A stretch of DNA of 64,000 nucleotides from Craspedostauros australis (taxonomy: Eukaryota > Bacillariophyta > Bacillariophyceae > Mastogloiales > Achnanthaceae): NCBI GenBank assembly GCA_026770025.1, contig JAMXDE010000025.1:620001-684000 (forward strand). The letters are read 5' to 3'. The stretch's first letter is position 1. Every line of letters starts with the position of its first letter. Under the pieces are notes generated by a model. It was not told where the DNA came from. It did no database searches and worked only from the letters and a program-made list of their open reading frames with translations. The position numbers and the translations under genes are program-made. Of this stretch, positions 60,647 through 64,000 are shown piece by piece.

Positions 60647-61595
60647 ATGCAACTGACAACCATCTTCCTCACGTTGGCAGCGGCGTTGACTGCCAATGTC
60701 GCTGACGCATTCGCAATTCCATCTGTTGGCACGCAACGACAGTCCTTCGCGCTGAAGGCATCCTCCACGGAGGACAATGCGGATACCCTCTTCAAGGCAG
60801 GATTGCTGGCCAACTGCGAAGACGATGCAGCGCAATTGGCCGCCAAGAAGATCCGTTCCATCAAGGATTTGGGATGGAACAAGCCGGCCAAGCGTCGTGG
60901 CAACACGCGTCCACGGCATTGGGCGTTTGGAGGGTGAGTGGTGTTGTATTATATTAAGCAGTGCTGAGCTGCTGTTGTTGTTGTTGCTGATGTTGTTGTT
61001 GGTGGTGTTGGTGGTAGAGGTCATTCGTTTGTGCTCCATTGGCCTTGGACTCCACACTGATGCAACATGCTCATGTATTCTGCTGTCCATTTCAATCCTC
61101 TACTCTATCCACTCCATTCACACATACGCACACACACGCACACAATCAAACCGCACGTCCAGCGCCAATGAAAAGCCAGTCCAACTGAAGCCCAACTACG
61201 ATGAGTCGGCATCCAACTGCGTCGAGAAATGGCTGTCGCTCAAAGATTTCTACAGCATCGTCAAGGACGACACGCCCGTGGCCGATACCATCTTCGTCGC
61301 CTTGGCCGGCGGCGGCGCCTTCATTGAGCGCGAAGTGGCCGAGACCACCATTGCAAAATGGAGAGACGGGCGCCAGTTCGATACGGCGGCATTCCGAACA
61401 TCTGTGACGCAGGGACGCAGCAAATTTTTGCAGGGTTGGGCCTTGTTCGTGGGCGCCACCGGTCTCGCCGTCAGTGGCATTGTGTTTCCGACGAATCCGT
61501 TTCAGCTCTTTCTCGTGGATTTGTTGGAGCAGGCATTTCATAGCGACGCGACGCTTGCGGAGTTGGCCGAATTGAAAGAATTGTCCATGCAATAA
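60647..61595 (+). CDS. Plastid-targeted protein of unknown function
   Basis: Two exons, 60647-60933 and 61163-61595, encode 239 residues. The leader is a clear signal peptide (about 4-20) ending VADA-FAIPSV, with phenylalanine at +1, so plastid import is likely. The mature part has a charged region (NKPAKRRGNTRPRHWAFGG), then KWLSLKDFYSIVKDDTP and one or two hydrophobic segments (about 180-215, GWALFVGATGLAVSGIVF), so it may sit in the thylakoid or envelope membrane. I do not recognise the family. The splice donor is GTGAGT and the acceptor GTCCAG; the join falls inside a glycine codon. Its start lies about 435 bp from the duplication boundary. Confidence 0.8.
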
Positions 61596-61787
61596 ATGCG
61601 ATGGCGGCGATTGCATCTTTCGGATGGTGTTGATGCACATGTGGGTATCAGCGCAGATCCACACAGAGTTGCAGCAATGCTGGAGACTCAATTCCAATGA
61701 ATGCGATTGTGCCACAAACTGCTTCTCTTAGCTTAACAGTAGTCCACAACAAAATATGACGATTCCATTCCAGAACAGCATTCCGCT

Positions 61788-63587
61788 CTATACCATGTGA
61801 TGCGCTCCGAATGGACCAGACTCGTTATCAGGTGCATTTCTGTTTGGATTCACGGCACCGTACGTCGATACGTCCGCTGCCGCACGTCGCACACTCTGTC
61901 CCGCAGGCCGCCGCTTCAACAACGACGTGCGGTTCGTGTCGGCCGAACTGGGTGGACTGATATCTTGAATCATCGGCTGCGGTCGTTGCGGCGTCACGTT
62001 GAGTATTTCGGATCGCTGCGTCATCAACTTGCGCACGAGCTCCGGATTGCGCGCCGCGATGGCCTGGATGTTGCTGGGCATTTGCTGCAGCATATCGGGC
62101 GGCACACCGGGGATATGCGGCAGCGGGGTTGTGGTGAGCGGGTGTTCGGCGTACGATGCTTCTTTGGCCAATTCCGAATCGGCGTTGGGTGGTTTCTGCG
62201 TGATGACTTGTTGCAGATCCTGAGGCCGCAGTCTGGGCAATTCGGGATCCGAGAGCGTGTACGTTTTGGGTGTCGTGTCTGCATCCGAAAGGGGGTGGTC
62301 GCTCATGGAGCTGCTGCTGCGAATCGGTGGCAGCTCGATGCCAAACTTGTTCTTCATGATTGATTGCACGCGTTGCTGTTGCTCTTTCGACATCTCAGAT
62401 TCCGTCAAAGGCAGCGGTTGGCCATCACCTGTGCGAGTATGATAGCGCGGATCTTGTTGCATCATGTAAGATGAATAGTTGGCATCGTTGCCTGCGCCAT
62501 TCGACGGCGTAGTTGCTTGTGGCATGCCTTGTTCGTTTGCAGGATCCATACTGTCGTGGAAGGACTGGGTAACTTCAATGCCTGTGCTGGTAGCCTGGCC
62601 CTCGACATCGCCATGAGGCGACGGATGCTTCAGCATCAGTTCGCGAACCTTCTTGGACAACGACACGGCAGGTCCGTGCGGAATGCCCAGATACTGCATG
62701 GACATCTGCCAGCTGCGCAGATGATGCAACGTGGATCCCGTGATGGAATGGTACGACAACTTCTCCAGGACGATATTCATGGCGAGCTGCTCCGACTCGT
62801 CGCTCTCGTCCTTGGTATCCCTGGGATTCGTCGGCGCCGTATCGACCGGCTTCTGCGTTGCTTTGGTGGCGATCCATTGCAGCACGTCCTTGTTGCTCCA
62901 ATCGTACCAACGACCTTCATCGATCTGTGCGGCCACCGCATCAAACGCGGCGGCGTACCGCGGACTCTCGACGGGCATCCACCAGCTCGTCGACACGATG
63001 CGCGCGGAACCGTGCGTGTCGCCGGACGCGGCGCGTGGCGTGGCCAACGTGCGTTCCAAGTAGATGAGATGCAACCAGATGAGGAGGAAGACGACGATGG
63101 ACATGAGGCCGCGATGGCCAAAGAGACCCGCATTGCCAAAGACGGCATGCTCGATGCACAATCCCAGCAATGCCACCCATGCCGACGGCGCCAGAAAGCG
63201 GATCCACGAGAGGCGCAGATGGTTGTTCAGCGTCCACGACAGCATCGGGTGGGCCTGTTCCATGGCGGCGTTCATCGTCTGCTTGATGTGCCGCAGCAGG
63301 ATGTGGAGGATGTTGCAGGTGAGGATGAGATGGATCCAGATGGTCGCGAGCAGAGCGAACTGCGATGACGTTGCTGCGTTGGCGTTGGAGGCATCCTGGT
63401 CAGCAGCAGCTTCAGCTTCAGCAGCGGCTTGTGTCATCTGCTGATCCAGAGCGGCCACCAGCCAGAAGAGGAGCTGGAAGCAGAGCCGATCACGGTGCTT
63501 CTCGTTGGAAAAGACGACGTCCACGGCAATCGCGATGCCAGACACCAGGATCAGCGGGAATTCATCCTCCAGCAATGAACCTGCCAT
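61788..63587 (-). CDS. Multi-pass membrane protein with SAM-like segment
   Basis: 599 residues from the ATG chosen; a GTG four codons upstream was rejected. The N-terminal 190 residues contain about five hydrophobic segments (such as FPLILVSGIAIAVDVVF, ALLATIWIHLILTCNILHIL and LMSIVVFLLIWLHLIYLE), with an Ala/Glu-rich loop between the second and third. Next comes WYDWSNKDVLQWIATK and, after an acidic insert, LSYHSITGSTLHHLRSWQMS-type sequence, which together resemble a sterile-alpha-motif domain split by an insertion. The C-terminal 250 residues are Pro/Gln/Ser-rich and disordered. No enzyme motif is visible. It might scaffold signalling at a membrane, but that is speculation. Converges with the plastid protein gene, about 190 bp apart. 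Confidence 0.72.
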   Translation of the reverse strand: MAGSLLEDEFPLILVSGIAIAVDVVFSNEKHRDRLCFQLLFWLVAALDQQMTQAAAEAEAAADQDASNANAATSSQFALLATIWIHLILTCNILHILLRHIKQTMNAAMEQAHPMLSWTLNNHLRLSWIRFLAPSAWVALLGLCIEHAVFGNAGLFGHRGLMSIVVFLLIWLHLIYLERTLATPRAASGDTHGSARIVSTSWWMPVESPRYAAAFDAVAAQIDEGRWYDWSNKDVLQWIATKATQKPVDTAPTNPRDTKDESDESEQLAMNIVLEKLSYHSITGSTLHHLRSWQMSMQYLGIPHGPAVSLSKKVRELMLKHPSPHGDVEGQATSTGIEVTQSFHDSMDPANEQGMPQATTPSNGAGNDANYSSYMMQQDPRYHTRTGDGQPLPLTESEMSKEQQQRVQSIMKNKFGIELPPIRSSSSMSDHPLSDADTTPKTYTLSDPELPRLRPQDLQQVITQKPPNADSELAKEASYAEHPLTTTPLPHIPGVPPDMLQQMPSNIQAIAARNPELVRKLMTQRSEILNVTPQRPQPMIQDISPPSSADTNRTSLLKRRPAGQSVRRAAADVSTYGAVNPNRNAPDNESGPFGAHHMV

Positions 63588-64000
63588 GGTTGTCAACACT
63601 TGCGGAGTATGGTGCTCTCTCTACCAATGGAAAGAGAGAGAGAGAGAGAGAGAATGCTCGCAATTGCTGTCCAGCCAGAGGGCAATGCAGTGGATGCTAC
63701 TGCGGGCTCGTGTAGTATAATAGTCGACCTCCCTTCTTTCGATTCCCTTCGTTTCGCTCCACTTCGATGGAATTGAATGTGAGTCTCCACTGTTGTGCAT
63801 AGCAACTGCTATGGAGAGCGCCTCTTGTTGCAGCGAGGCCGCAGCTCCAACGCGATCTGGATGCTGATTCACATGTGGGCGTTGGCAACAAAGCAACGCC
63901 TCCTTGACGCCGTTGTTGAAGTTTGCGTACTGACAAGCAGATACGGACGTTATTACCGGTTATTTGAGCGTTAGACTGGGCACTTGCAGCTGAATCGTAC
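63588..64000. other. Upstream region to window edge, no gene seen
   Basis: Contains a GA dinucleotide run at about 63633-63653, some 45 bp upstream of the membrane-protein start. No supportable gene in the remaining sequence; one could begin beyond the edge. Confidence 0.5.

Overview
The window is nuclear DNA from a diatom, probably a raphid pennate; the species cannot be named from sequence alone. Four kinds of evidence agree. Genes are compact and carry short GT-AG introns. Several proteins begin with a signal peptide followed by a phenylalanine at the predicted cleavage site (DA-FVI, SA-FGF, TS-FHT, DA-FAI), the 'ASAFAP'-type bipartite plastid targeting seen in algae with complex red plastids. 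Diatom-typical families are present: receptor-type nucleotide cyclase/phosphodiesterase fusions and a C-terminal DUF6824-type domain. A Copia-type retrotransposon resembles the diatom CoDi lineage.

Layout. 0-6.6 kb: RPA3-like ssDNA-binding subunit (+), glutathionyl-hydroquinone reductase (-), a plastid-type lipase-like hydrolase (-), a PQ-loop membrane protein (+) and a plastid MsrB (+). 6.6-8.7 kb: no convincing gene. 8.7-13.9 kb: receptor cyclase-PDE fusion no. 1, six exons. 14.5-18.3 kb: CRAL-TRIO-like/DUF6824 protein. 19.1-23.8 kb: intronless giant ankyrin protein. 24.7-27 kb: plastid PPR protein. 27.8-29 kb: PAP/fibrillin-domain protein. 29.7-32.3 kb: ABC-F ATPase. 33.1-34.2 kb: ArfGAP. 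34.3-35.2 kb: BMT5-like rRNA methyltransferase (-). 35.5-37.1 kb: type II membrane glycosyltransferase-like protein. 38.1-39.9 kb: flavin monooxygenase.

From 40 to 60.2 kb the window is dominated by an inverted segmental duplication of about 3.35 kb. Each arm carries a single-domain NSF-D1-like AAA ATPase with a plastid-type leader. The left arm (39.98-43.35 kb) holds an intact gene. In the right arm (51.46-60.21 kb) the gene is split by a full-length 5,421-bp Copia element with two 290-bp LTRs that read identical, 5-bp GAGAG target duplications and one intact 1,660-codon gag-pol frame. Between the arms lie a 3.5-kb gene-poor stretch, receptor cyclase-PDE fusion no. 2 (two exons) and a tRNA-Asp(GTC). 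60.6-63.6 kb: a small plastid-targeted protein (+) and a multi-pass membrane protein with a SAM-like segment (-).

The most unusual signal is in the Copia element. The 18 bases directly abutting its 5' LTR, where a tRNA primer-binding site is expected, are perfectly complementary to 18 bases inside its own LTR. This is the layout of Tf1/sushi-type self-priming, which I know only from Ty3/gypsy elements. Other points worth checking: a hairpin whose stem shows compensatory changes between the two duplication arms; GTACG at 7 of 14 inferred splice donors; three introns of cyclase no. 1, absent from its paralogue, that all end ATTCGCAG; and a 108-nt stopless, frame-preserving intron in the monooxygenase.

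All exon structures were read by eye from reading frame, splice consensus and paralogue comparison. No transcript or database evidence was available.
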